DNA of 64,000 nt from Allomyces arbusculus (Eukaryota > Blastocladiomycota > Blastocladiomycetes > Blastocladiales > Blastocladiaceae). Shown here piece by piece: positions 36,166 to 46,613 of this stretch (positions are counted from its first letter, which is position 1; each line of letters opens with the position of its first letter). The DNA is taken from assembly GCA_027604705.1 (NCBI GenBank), contig JADHYV010000001.1, positions 372,001 through 436,000 of the forward strand, in the 5' to 3' direction. The translations under genes were made by a program, and so were the position numbers. Below the pieces are notes generated by a model. It was given only the letters and a program-made list of their open reading frames with translations, was not told the origin of the DNA and searched no databases.

Positions 36166-37725
36166 ATGGAGGGCCCGCAAATGGTCGCGCCCAAGCCGTT
36201 CCGGAGCAACGACATTGTCCTGTCGCATGTTTGGCTCGTGTCTGAGGTGGGATGCCGCTTTGTTTGAACGATAATCTACCCTCTCCACCGTGAATCGACT
36301 GATCAACCATCCGGAGTTGTGTCTTTTCTTAGACGCGCTTCTTTTACGCATCAACAACGTTGGTCTTCAGCATCGCTCTCTTCGTTTACGTCTCGGCCAT
36401 CTTGTTTGCACTCGTTCTCGGCGCCACGAACGCACCCCGATGGGTTTTCTTTGTGCTCGCCGGAGTAGCAGTCACACAAATGGGCAACATGCTGATCATC
36501 AACGTCACTGCATTGCCTTTCCCTCCTCTCCAAATCCCAATTAACAAGTTCTGGATGACGCTTGGCGATTGGGTTCTGGAGCTTGCGGGCTTTTGGGCTT
36601 TTGCATGGCTCAATTTCTACCGGTACGTCCGGTCGTCGCGGTGCATCGTTTTCGTCCTTTTTCAATTCAATTCTGACCCATTCCGCACTGTCCTTGGCCC
36701 CAAGTTTCCGCGCCATGTGCCAGTCCTCGCGTCCACGGCTCGTGCAGCTCGTTGCCGTGCTCGGTCTCTTGCAATTCGGCCTGTGGCTGGGGGTTGCTGT
36801 GTCGCGGTGTGTCGCCAAGCTCTCCCCACCCACGTCGGGGCTGCAGCTCTACCGACCCTACTATGTGAGCGCCGCCTATATTCTCGATGCAGTCTCCAAC
36901 TGCATCACGTCGTTCGCGTTCATTTATCACTTGCACTCGCTACACCCGTCGCCGGCTCTGGCTAGCACGTTTCTCGCCAAGTGGCGGCATCGCCCACGGT
37001 CACGATCGCCGTCGGGCGCGTCTGACATGGCGATCGCCGCGCAGCAGCAGCACTCGGGTGCGTCGCATCACAGCGCGACCGCGGCATCAACGCCGGTCGA
37101 GTCGGGCCCGGTGTTTTACGCGAACATGAACCGGCTGCTGTGGCGGTCACAGGTGCTCTTATTCATTGAGTGCTCGTTTATTCTGAGCGCCACATTCATT
37201 CAGGTCGTCAACAGCAAGATTGACCCGACGTGGATTTTAATGACGTTTGCGCAGGTACGCGGCTGCGGCAAAGAGTCTCCACCCGAATTTTTGGGCTGTG
37301 GCGCGACGTGACGCTGACTTGTTGCTCATACCCTGCGCCTTCCGTCTTCGCCCGGCCTTGCTTTGCTCCCGTCACCCTCCCGCACCCTCCCCCATCCCTC
37401 TCCCGCTCCTGCGCTCTCGCGCCACGATTCCTCGCCAAAAAAACAGGCGGTGAGGTGTCGAGTTTATTGCGACTTCTTTGTGGACCTTACCTCGATGTTG
37501 AACTCGCGTAAGCGACACGGTACTAATGCGGCCACGGCACGGCGCGCGACTAAGGGCGAGAATCGCGGGTCTGTCGCGCGCACGCACTCGGGCGGAAATG
37601 CGGCATCGCTGGGCGCGCGGCGCAAGTCGTCGGCGGTCACGAAGACCCGCGCCATGGCCGCAAACTCGCCGGCGGGAACCATTGAGAGATCTGGGCGCGA
37701 TGCGGTGTCGTCGCAGAACGGGTAG
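36166..37725 (+). CDS. 7TM receptor-like family, copy A
   Basis: Four exons (36166-36246, 36333-36622, 36705-37254, 37447-37725) give 399 aa. I do not recognise the family. By eye there are seven hydrophobic segments near residues 31-54, 62-84, 95-121, 131-157, 168-195, 256-280 and 285-310. The third ends in LNFYRFRAMC, placed like the DRY region of GPCRs. A roughly 60-residue Ser/His-rich loop separates segments 5 and 6, and the tail is basic and Ser/Thr-rich. The N-terminal MVAPKPFRSND is shared with copies B and C. Other shared blocks are PRWVF.VLAGVA, SLHPSPA and LLWRSQVLLF. Unlike B, C and D this copy lacks the intron inside segment 5. Probably a plasma-membrane protein; function unknown. 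Confidence 0.78.
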
Positions 37726-38226
37726 CACATGGTGTGATCGATGTGGGGGGCGGGGGTACTGGGGAATGCTATCGGCACACATGGTGCCAACGGGCGCGGA
37801 CTCGTGGGACGGTGGCGCTCACTTCGGGTCAGTAGAACCTACCTGATCGCGGCCTCTTCGCGTGGAGCTCATCTCGCCGGTTGCTGAACGTTGGTGGTAT
37901 ACGCAGGACGCGTCGCAGTATACATGCCTGATGTATCATGCAATTACTGAAAACAGATTCGTTCGGAGTTCGGAGTGTATTGCACATTCAGGCCGCGCGG
38001 AAGTGTCCCTGCGCACACGGACGCGTCGCGGTGCCAACCTTGTGCACCTCAATCAGTGGCCGACCCCCAACCAAGTGCTGCAGTCGCCAACACCGCTACT
38101 TTCTGCAATTTCGACAAATTACATGAAACCGTTCCTGCGTCTCTCGACGCCGGACTGCACAGCGCGGTCGAGCTCCCTCGCCAACGCCAGCACTGCCATC
38201 AACTTTTCAACGGCACCGATGCCAAC
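37726..38226 (+). other. Spacer between 7TM copies A and B
   Basis: About 500 bp. An open frame runs into the copy B start from 37975, so an N-terminal extension of B is possible, but it is not matched in copy A. Confidence 0.45.
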
Positions 38227-39691
38227 ATGACGCTTCAGATGCTCGCGCCCAAGCCGCTGCGAACCAGCGACAGCGTCCTGTCAACCGGACGGCTCTTGTC
38301 TGAGGTTTGTCCTGTTGGCAGATTATCATCATTTGTCTGGCGTGCACGAAAAAACTAACGGCAGACCCGGTCTGTCACCACTTACACCTGCACAGCCGCA
38401 TTTCGTTGGGACGTCGGCTTCATTTGTGCTCGCTCTCGGCGTATTCGTCTACGTGGTCACGATTAAGTTTGCGCTGCAATTATGGGCAACGCACACACCG
38501 CGCTGGGTTTTCCTCGTGCTCGCAGGCGTGGCCATCTCGCAGCTCGGGAATATGCTTATCATGACCCTGTGCTCGATGGATAACTACGCTTTCAAGATTC
38601 GCGTGTTCCGGTTCTTGATTACTCTTGGAGACTGGGTCTTGGAGTGGTTCGGATTTTGCGGCTTCGCGGTTCTCAACTGGTATCGGTACGGATTTTTGTC
38701 CATGATGCATGAAGGAGGGTTGAGGGCCTGAACCAGTGCTGTCTTAGTAGATTCCGAGCCATGTGCAAGGATTCGCGACCGTGGCTCGTCCACTTCATTT
38801 CATTTCTGCTCTTTGTGCAAGTTGCAGCGTGGACGGGCGTCGCCGTAACGCGGTGCGTTGCCCAGTGGGTCCCCGCCGATTCAGTGATCCTGATCCCCAA
38901 GGTCCGCTTCGCGATGGTGTCGGGTGCGTTGCCAATTGACGAGCAAATCGTTCACACTTCCTTCTCCACCCGCTCACGACGCTCACTCGTTTATGAATTA
39001 GCCGTGTACGAGCTCGATGCGATCGCCAACTGCATCATGTCGCTCGCCTTCATCTATCACCTGCGTTCGCTGTACCCATCACCAGCGCACACCAACTCGT
39101 TTCTTGCGCCCTGGCGGCCCAAGACTCCGCCGAGATCGCCATCGGGAGCGTCGGACGTGGTCCCAGTCGTATCGAGGCCCAACTCGCGCACGTCCAGTGT
39201 CAAGTCGGCGACCGAAGGAACCGGTGCAGTGGTCCTGTACGAATCCATGTCGCAGATGCTGATCCGGTCTCAGATGCTCTTGTTTTTCGAGTGCGCGTTC
39301 ACGCTGGCCGTCACGATCATTCAAGTCGTTGACTTGACCGTGGATCCGCTATGGTTTTTGATGAGCTGGTGCGTACTATTCCTGACCATCAGCCCGGACC
39401 TGCGGTCGTGTGACTGACACCGAACGTCTCGTGCGCCGATAGTGCGCAGGTTTGTACCATCTGACCCCTCCCTCCCTCCTGACTTGCAGTCTCTTGCACC
39501 TAGCAGCTGACGTGTTCCTGCAACGAGCGCAGGCGATTCGCTGCCGCGTATATTGCACTTTTCAGAAAGATTTGTCAGACATGCTCAAATCTCGCGCACG
39601 CAATCTGGGCGCTGCTGCCAGGAACGGTGGAAAAGGTGCTGCTCGACGTGCGTCACCCACGCGTGGCGCCCGTGCAGCGTCCATGGGCTAA
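38227..39691 (+). CDS. 7TM receptor-like family, copy B
   Basis: Five exons (38227-38304, 38396-38685, 38751-38923, 39002-39372, 39533-39691) give 356 aa. Exon 2 has exactly the length of its counterpart in copy A (290 nt). Shared blocks include MLAPKPLRTSD at the start, TPRWVFLVLAGVAISQLGNM, LGDWVLEWFGFCGFAVLNWY, RAMCKDSRPWLVHF, GVAVTRCVA and IANCIMSLAFIYHLRSLYP. After the Ser/Pro-rich loop come QMLIRSQMLLFFECAF and DPLWFLMS, and the tail is CRVYCTFQKDLSDMLKSRAR. The donor of the last intron is unclear. The position matching copy A is out of phase here, and I used GTACTA after LMSWC to keep the conserved tail in frame. The tail is shorter than in A. Function unknown; a receptor role is inferred from layout only. 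Confidence 0.75.
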
Positions 39692-40377
39692 CTTTGCTCG
39701 AGCTCGGACGGCATGAGTGTCACGAGCGAGGGGATCACTGAAATGTTGTTGATGACAAACTGATTCAGTAAACGAGAAGTGGCATACATAGCCTGTGGTT
39801 CCTCGATTCAGGCCTTCTGAGGTGCCTGATCTGCAAGCGGAGGCCCCGATTCACAGCCGCACACATCGTGTGTTTTTCATACATATTCGTTCACACACAT
39901 GCTAACCTGATTGCCACGGCGAAGAGAGTTCAATGAATATGGCAAGAACATCGCGGATTCGACTATCAACTGCCGAAGATGTGCCGGAGAGAAAGCAGGT
40001 CGATGCAAATGGATGTGACCTCACACGTCTCCCAGCACAACACGCGGTCACGACAAACCGTGTCCTACATACTTAGTCTATGCATTTCTGGAATCGTCGT
40101 CGTCGAGCATGTCACCCAGTACGCACTGTTCTTGACACCGCACCCTCACACTTGCAGCAAAGCACTTTATGGCCCCGCATCTGCCCTAGCTCGCATTGTC
40201 ACCCAGTTCACGACCCAGCGACACTCTTTCAACACCTGGGCGAAAAACTTGCATTGAGTCAACGACCGCTTGTCTGCGATATATACCGACGGTCTGCAAA
40301 CTTCAACGACGTTGATACTTTGGATTGTTCGCGGCCCATGGGCCATCGCGTTAAAGCCCAAACCGGTCGCGTCCAAC
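39692..40377 (+). other. Spacer between 7TM copies B and C
   Basis: About 690 bp. It holds the duplicated 3' flank at about 39866-39935, which recurs after copy C. Otherwise I see nothing coding. Confidence 0.5.
39866..39935 (+). repeat. Duplicated 3' flank, unit 1 (after copy B)
   Basis: A stretch containing TTTTTCATACATA, CGTTCACAC and ATGCTAACCTGAT is repeated with about 80% identity at 42144-42213. It lies 170-240 bp after each stop codon, showing that copies B and C were duplicated with their downstream sequence. Confidence 0.8.
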
Positions 40378-41902
40378 ATGGTCATGAGCGCTTCGGCCCC
40401 TCTGCAGATGCTCGCACCCAAGCCGTACCGAAGCAATGACAGTAGCACGCTCACTTCCAGAGGGCTCGTGTCCGAGGTTCGCCAGACTCTATTCCTCTTG
40501 CGTGCCAAGGATGGCGCTTCCAACGCCCTTTTCTCGGTGACGTAGCCGCACTTCTTCTGGTCGGCCGGTTCATTCGTCTTCGGCCTCGGCGTGCACATCT
40601 ACGTCTACACAATCCATTACGCGCTCGTGCTATGGTGGACGCATTCGCCACGCTGGGTCTTTCTCGCGCTTGCGGGCGTGGCTGCGACGCAACTCGGGAA
40701 CGTTCTCATCATGAACTTGACCACCGACGCTCCAAACGAGCCGATGATCCAATTTCTTATCACGCTCACGGATTGGGTATTGGAATGGTTGGGGTTCTGC
40801 GGGTTCGCGTGGCTGAACTGGTACCGGTATGGCGTTGGCCCAGCTGTACTGGCGCGAGTCATGATCATGGTCGCGTTGACTAGCGCTGCGTTTTGATTGT
40901 AGATTTCAGGCCATGTGCAGGGAATCTCGACCGTGGCTCGTTCACTTCATTTCGCTCTTGCTCTTCCTGCAAATCGGGCTCTGGACGGGAGTCGCCGTAA
41001 CTCGTTGCGTCGCGATGTGGGTTCCACGCGACTGGGAAATTGTTACGAAACGACTTGCCTACATCTCGTGTCCGTCCTTTAGAATTTGTTCCTGATTGCG
41101 TGCTTACGGCGCTAACAGCACGACTGACGACGCAATATCCTCCCGTAGCCGCGTTCATCCTCGACGCCATCGCCAACGTGTTCACGTCGCTCGCCTTCAT
41201 CTACCACCTGCGGTCGCTGCACCCGTCGCCCGCGCGCGGGAATGGCTTGATTTCGACGTGGCGAGCGCGCAGCCAAACACTGTCCACGATGTCTTACACC
41301 ATGGCGTCAAACCAGCCGCGGCATTCGAACGCGTCGAATATCAGCACTGCGGCCGAGGAGGGCGGGCCGGTCCTCTACGCGTCGATGCACCAGCTCCTAT
41401 GGCGGTCGCAGGTGCTCTTGTTTGTCGAATCGTCGTTCACGATGTGCGCCGTGATCATCCATCAAGTCAACGGCGATATTGATCCCTTATGGTTCTTGAT
41501 GAGCAGGTGCGCATCTTGTCCACCCAACCGGCTCGTCGCTCATTCTTCTAACGGCCGATGAGATGCTAATGTAGTGCACAGGTCCGGTCACCCCTTCTCC
41601 AACCATTCTTCTCGCATTTTGTTCACTTTCCGCCTGCTTTCCAGGCCGTCCGCTCGTGTGTTTTCACGACGTTCCTAAAAGATCTCACCAACATGCTCAA
41701 GTCGCGCGCGCGACGCGGCGGTGGTGGTGCCGGTGGCGATGGGAGTGGTACGGCACGTCGCTCAGTCCGGGATAGGCGGTCGCACGACAGCTCGCCGAGC
41801 AAACCGGTACGGCATCTGCTGTCGGTCCCGAGTGGACCAGCAGCCGCGAGAAACCGCGTCAAGAACGGCAAGGTGTCGAGCCCGAGCGTGCCGACTCGGT
41901 AG
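40378..41902 (+). CDS. 7TM receptor-like family, copy C
   Basis: Exons at 40378-40476, 40546-40826, 40903-41069, 41149 to about 41534, and 41645-41902 give about 396 aa. Shared blocks are MLAPKPYRSND, SPRWVFLALAGVAATQLGN, DWVLEWLGFCGFAWLNWY, MCRESRPWLVHFISLLLFLQ, FILDAIANVFTSLAFIYHL, SLHPSPA, LLWRSQVLLFVESSF and DPLWFLMS. The tail is AVRSCVFTTFLKDLTNMLK. The last donor is uncertain: the obvious GTGCGC at 41507 is out of phase with the conserved tail exon. A weaker GTCGCT at 41535 keeps frame. If only GTGCGC is used, the protein ends shortly after segment 7. The long Arg/Gly/Ser tail could be cytosolic. Function unknown. Confidence 0.7.
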
Positions 41903-42143
41903 CGCGGCACTTTGACGGGTAGACTGACGGGGGGACACTGCAACGGCGGGCTGAGTCTGTGATGTGGATTTTGATGCAACGGATTTCGCAGCGGATTGGC
42001 ATTCCTGATGACAATACGGTTCGCCTGGTCACTTGGCCACGTCAAACACTCTACAAGCGGATGTGACCCACTTCCACCCAAGGCACTGCAATAGCGATTT
42101 GCAAAATGTTCAAGCGAAATAGAGGACGAGCATTGGACATGAG

Positions 42144-42213
42144 CCGATGTATTTTTCATACATACTCGTTCACACGCATGCTAACCTGATAGCTACGGCA
42201 AAAAGAGTTTGAT
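42144..42213 (+). repeat. Duplicated 3' flank, unit 2 (after copy C)
   Basis: This matches 39866-39935 with scattered changes. The similarity stops at about 42215, where the AT-richer island begins, so this is a usable marker for the island's left edge. Confidence 0.8.
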
Positions 42214-42222
42214 GTCCAGCGA

Positions 42223-42238
42223 TTCCCTTTTAAGGGAA
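42223..42238. repeat. Palindrome at island left edge
   Basis: TTCCCTT, two T, AAGGGAA: perfect 7-base arms, a few bases inside the left edge of the AT-richer island. It could be part of a terminal structure or chance. Confidence 0.5.
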
Positions 42239-42965
42239 CAAACAGAAAGACAGTTCGACCAAAGAAAGAAAAAAGGGCGAAGAAAGCAGCAACAATCAAA
42301 AAAGAAAGAAAAATGAAAGAATGAAGAATGGTCAAGCACGTTGATAAGGATGGCCATGTCCAAGATGCCAATTTGGTGCAGTCAGGACAATACAGAAAAA
42401 TCGGAATCATCATCATCATCACTGTTCCCAGTGAACTGCTGCCATTATCTGCACGATGATCCACACCCTTGGCCTTGGTTGACTTGCCAGACTTTTGCCA
42501 ATGACTGCCCAGCTGCACTTGTACACAACTGCTTAAGCGTTTGGTCCTTGGCAGTCCGACCTGGCAATGCCCAGCATGCTACTGGTGCTTGCACCGTGTT
42601 GGTGGATGCACCAGTTTTGGACTTGGCAGCCATGGTCTTGGGTGCTGTGCTGGTCTGTGCCTCAGTGGTTATGGCCTTGGGTGCACAAATCTGCACCTTG
42701 GTAGACATGGCCTTGAAAGTACCCACAATTGTACCAGTTCGCGTCTTGGGAGCCTGTTTCGGGACAGTCTTGACAAACACGTCTGACTGATCTAAGTTGC
42801 TGCTGTTGCCCTTAGTGGTCATGGGCGACAGCCACTCGCGTTTGCACTGTGCTGATCCAGGCTTGGCCTAGCTTGCTGCCAATGGTTGTGAAGTGCACAG
42901 GTGGTGGTGGTCGCACAAATTCCCAGAACAGTCCCAGTCAAGCTTGCAGCAGCAGCAGTAGTCTT

Positions 42966-44793
42966 TCACGTCGTGTGAGGCAGGGTGGCAGTCAATGTAT
43001 CTGCCACTATGGTGGTCAACCCACTCTTGCGCATGCCTGCTTGTTGCTTGCTTGTATCACCATCCACTGCCTCAGCTGGGCTCACTATCGCGTGCATAGT
43101 GCTGATCCTCTGCAGTGGTTGAGGTGGCGGCATGCATGGCTCATCATCGTCATTGCTTCCACTGCTGTTATTGCCACCACCACCTGCACCACCTTGTTGT
43201 TGCGCTCCATAGCCATGAATGTGCCGCCCATCATGCAGGAGCGGGTGGCCATTGTTGATCCAAGCAGCGGGAACATCCCAGGCCCATATCCCGTCACACA
43301 CACCTGCCCTGAATATATTGAAGGCAGCGTTTTGGTTGCGCGAAAGCACCTGATGGCAGGTCAGGCAGTGCTTTGACCCCCACGAATGTTGATACTGGGG
43401 CATGTCATCCCCACAGACTGCACACTTGCACGATGTGAAGTACATGTCAACAGCATCAGCTTGGCCCCACCATGTACTAGCCGCCAAATGAATTGCTTCA
43501 TGGGCATGGTACAACCGCGCAGGTTGTTGGCGCCTGCAGCACCAAATTTGACAAGTGGCGGCCTGGTGGTATTGTCCATGGGCTTGATGAGCTTGGTAAC
43601 CAGCAAGTCCCAAAAGGAACGCTCACAACTCTTTTTCCCAAACTCCATTGAGGCCACAAACAATGACAGCACACGCTGCATGACATCATGAAGCCTTGAC
43701 AAAATGTAGGTGGTCACCATGAGAATGTCGCTGAGTTGATGCGTCTTGAGTGTTGGCTTGCCATCCATGAGGCCTTAAGTGTCAGGTCCCTGGCCCAAAA
43801 CTGTGCCATTTGCATGGTCAGGGCCAACTGGCCCATGAGAAGCCTGGCACAATGACCTTCCAGGTCCTGCCTCAAAGACGGTAATGAAATTCAAGTGCTC
43901 AGGATCCACTGCACAAATGCCTGAGAAACTGTTAGGCTTGAGGTTCTTGTGCTTGAAGGCACGAAGCTCATCAAAAACCCCTGCCGCTGGTTTGGCCGCC
44001 ACTGAACTTGATGCTGTTTGGGTTGGTGACAGAGTACCTGGTGTGATGCTTGGCCTTGCTCTTGCCACCAAGCACACATGCATGAGCAACATTGTCATTC
44101 TGCAAAAAAATGAGTATGGAGAAGAAGTGTGGGAGAGTATAGAATATTAGCTCTACTCAAATTACTTTCCAGCATAAAAGTGCAACAAAATCATACCACA
44201 TGTGCACATAACAAGTGCACCTCATATCCACTGGTTTTGAATGTTGTGCATCTTTCCACACCATGCCATGCGGAATTTTGTACCACTACCAAGTTTCTTG
44301 GCTACATCAATCTTGAGCTTCTTGCCCTTGTTGACACCTCGTCAACCATAAAGTCGCCCAGGCTTCTTGACTTGTTCCAGGTTGCAGCACTCGGGCTTGA
44401 GAATTGGCCAGGTGCTCCGCTCAATGTGGTGGACAACATCGGCCAGCTATTCAAGATCGTCAATCACTTGTTTCCATATTGTGGTCGAACCTGTGGCCCT
44501 GAGTTCCCCTTCAACCAGCTTGTGCTCACCATGCGCAACGTTTTTCGGTTGTGACCTGATCAGGCATCACTTAATAAGCTTGTGGTCAGTGGTAATAAAC
44601 CAGCACTTGGCTCGAAAATCAGGCATGATTGTGGGTGTGGCAAAAACTTGACCTCCTCGTCCTTGTCCAGCATGACATCTGAATAGGGCTGAATGCCTTG
44701 CTCCAGCTGAGCCAAGTCCTGCACTGCCACGTCAAATTCTTGGACAACACGGATCATTTGCACCCAGCAGTAGGCTGGCCCCTCGCCACACAT
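42966..44793 (-). pseudogene. Fanzor (eukaryotic TnpB homologue) RNA-guided nuclease gene, decayed
   Basis: The published Fanzor/TnpB signature is an Asp, 125-275 residues, [TS][TS]xx, a C4 zinc ribbon, 5-50 residues, then RD. Here CAVDPEHLNFITVFEAG gives the RuvC-I Asp (codon at 43904-43906). About 156 codons later comes VDMYFTS-CK-CAVCG...HCLTC, the TS-xx-C4 ribbon, then LSRNQNAAFNIF as RuvC-III. Between them FGAAGANNLRGCTMPMKQF resembles the RuvC-II region. Three things suggest decay. The RuvC-II and zinc-ribbon segments lie in different frames (shift at about 43450-43480). Stops interrupt the frame at 44.2-44.5 kb. RuvC-III reads Arg-Asn where the family has Arg-Asp, removing a catalytic residue. 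Fanzors are nuclear endonucleases guided by RNA from the element's end. Upstream exons are not resolved. Confidence 0.72.
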
Positions 44794-45065
44794 GTTTGGG
44801 TTGTCATTTCAGATGTGTACAAGGTAGGTCATAATGTCCATCATGACCTTGAGGATATGCTGCTCTGATACTTCATCAGGCAGCATTGGCTCCTTGTCCA
44901 CCTCTTTTGCTTCTTTGTGCCGGCCTGCTGTTGCTGCAACAGCATTTGTGGCTGCTTGCCCTTTTTCACTGATACTGGCCGTTGCAGTTGTTTCCCTTGC
45001 AGGTTGGCGTGGTGCTGGCGATTGTGCACACTGTGACACTTCCTGCTCGACCAACCAGGTCCTTC

Positions 45066-45398
45066 CTAACAGCACTCATAGTCGTGCTTGATGTGATTTT
45101 TCCCACATTGCGCCTTGACCAGTCGTTCATAACTGGATGGCATGGATTTGGAATTGGGACAACCCTTGGAATCACAAATGGCGCTGTTGCTGCCTGCACT
45201 GGATCGTTCTTCGCCACCACAGTACCATGGCCAGAATTGCCCAATGCGCCAGGCCTTGTCCTTGTTGTCAAGCTGCCTGCTGCTGGTGATGCCCTGGGCC
45301 CAGGCATTCGCATGACTATGATGCATGAAGCCCCCACCTTTTGAGCTAACAGATGATGGATGCACTGCTGCTTGGCCGACTTGAGGCAGATGGTGCAC
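45066..45398 (-). other. Cys/His-rich open frame in the island
   Basis: A 110-residue frame ends in CDSKGCPNSK, then QCGKNH and ECC, a spacing that could be a zinc-binding module. It lies on the same strand as the Fanzor remnant and 270 bp upstream of its possible N-terminal part, so it may be an exon of the same gene. No family is recognised. Confidence 0.3.
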
Positions 45399-45664
45399 TG
45401 CTACTTGATCAACTCAAGCTGGATGTGCTGCTGCTTGGTTGACTTTGCTGCTGATCCACTGCAACTATGGCCGACTTGTGCCAGCTGGCTTCTTCACAAC
45501 CATGATTTCCAACATGGCAGTGGCTGAGCTCCCCATAGCTGAAATGCTGATGCTTGGCTGACCCATTCCAAATGATGTGCTGATGCTTGTCCGACTTGAT
45601 TGTGTCTGCTGATGCTCACTGACGACCTAATCTGTGCCCTGTAATTCTTGTGGCACTTCAATTG

Positions 45665-46613
45665 TCAACGTGTCACCAGTCGTGACATAGGTGATGCATT
45701 GATGCATGCCTGACTTGGCGAGTCCTGCAGATGCTGCCACTGATGCGCACCAGTATTGGCAGTCATGCCCATGGGCCCCCACATGACATTGATGGTGGAC
45801 TTGTAGTTGCCTAAGCTGGCAAATGATGTACTGCTGCTTGGACTACTTGATCCTGACAACGAGCCACTGTCAGGTTGACCTGCTGCCTGCAATTTGAGCA
45901 GCTGATGGCTCTGTTGCCAGCGCCAGCACTCAATCTTGTGCTGATAGTAGACAATTTTGGTGGCTACTGCAAGCAAGAATTTCTGCTGCTTGTTGGGGTC
46001 ACTTGCTTGCTGAATCCCCTGACCAATTCCATGATTGTCTCCTGGCCGTTGATACTGTCTGGGGTCGACAGGTAATCCTGGGAACGGCCGAATACACTCA
46101 TAGAGCTCGTGGATGGCCTGGAAGAACACATGGCTGGGGAGTTTGAGGACTTGCAAGCTCGTTGAGTAGTTGGGCCATAGCTCAGTTGGACGAAGACTGT
46201 CAGACAACAAATGGCTGATACCATCACCATGGGAAAGTCTTGCTATCGCTGACCTTACCGACGCCATGTCCACAAGCAGCGGCTGCTTGTCCCCATTCAA
46301 ATATGTTGTGACATTCATGAGCTATGTTGGAGGCCCAAAAAAAGTGTGACAGTGAGTAGTCAGTCTCCAAGCCATAGTCAAACCAAGAGAACGCATATAT
46401 TGTTCATACCTGAGCAATAGAGTTGGGTTTCATGCGCACGAGATCACGCTCAGGCAACCAGTCCCCACCCGGGCCCTGGATAATCTCTTCATAGCACTTG
46501 ATTGTGTGGTACAGAAACAAGGGTGTTGCAAGTGCAGCCGCATAAGACATCACCATCACTGCATCATCGATTTGTAGAAGCAAGAGCAGGGTGCAGGGTT
46601 GCTCAATGAGTAC
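45665..46613 (-). CDS. Unidentified spliced ORF in the island
   Basis: Two joined segments (46613-46410 and 46321-45665) are separated by an 88-bp intron with a GTATGA donor and ACATAG acceptor in phase 0. They give about 286 residues. The sequence looks coding: LQIDDAVMVMSYAAALATPL, CYEEIIQGPGGDWLPERDL and LMNVTTYLNGDKQPLL, then a Ser-rich C-terminus. The 5' end is open: the frame begins just after a possible acceptor (TGACAG), so an upstream exon is expected. It shares strand and base composition with the Fanzor remnant 0.9 kb downstream and may be part of that gene or a separate element gene. I do not recognise it. Confidence 0.45.

Noticed and set aside
41040-41069. Copy C ending at the GTCCGT donor as a truncated receptor
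   Set aside because: An acceptor at 41148 restores the conserved SAFILDAIAN sequence in phase, as in copies B and D.
44129-44554. 141-codon plus-strand frame in the island
   Set aside because: It is opposite Lys-rich minus-strand frames that fit the Fanzor remnant better; no domain is visible.
46172-46200. tRNA-like string (GGGCCATAGCTCAGTTGGA) resembling an acceptor stem and D-loop
   Set aside because: No T-arm GTTCGANTC or closing 3' acceptor strand follows, and the bases lie inside a well-formed minus-strand coding frame.
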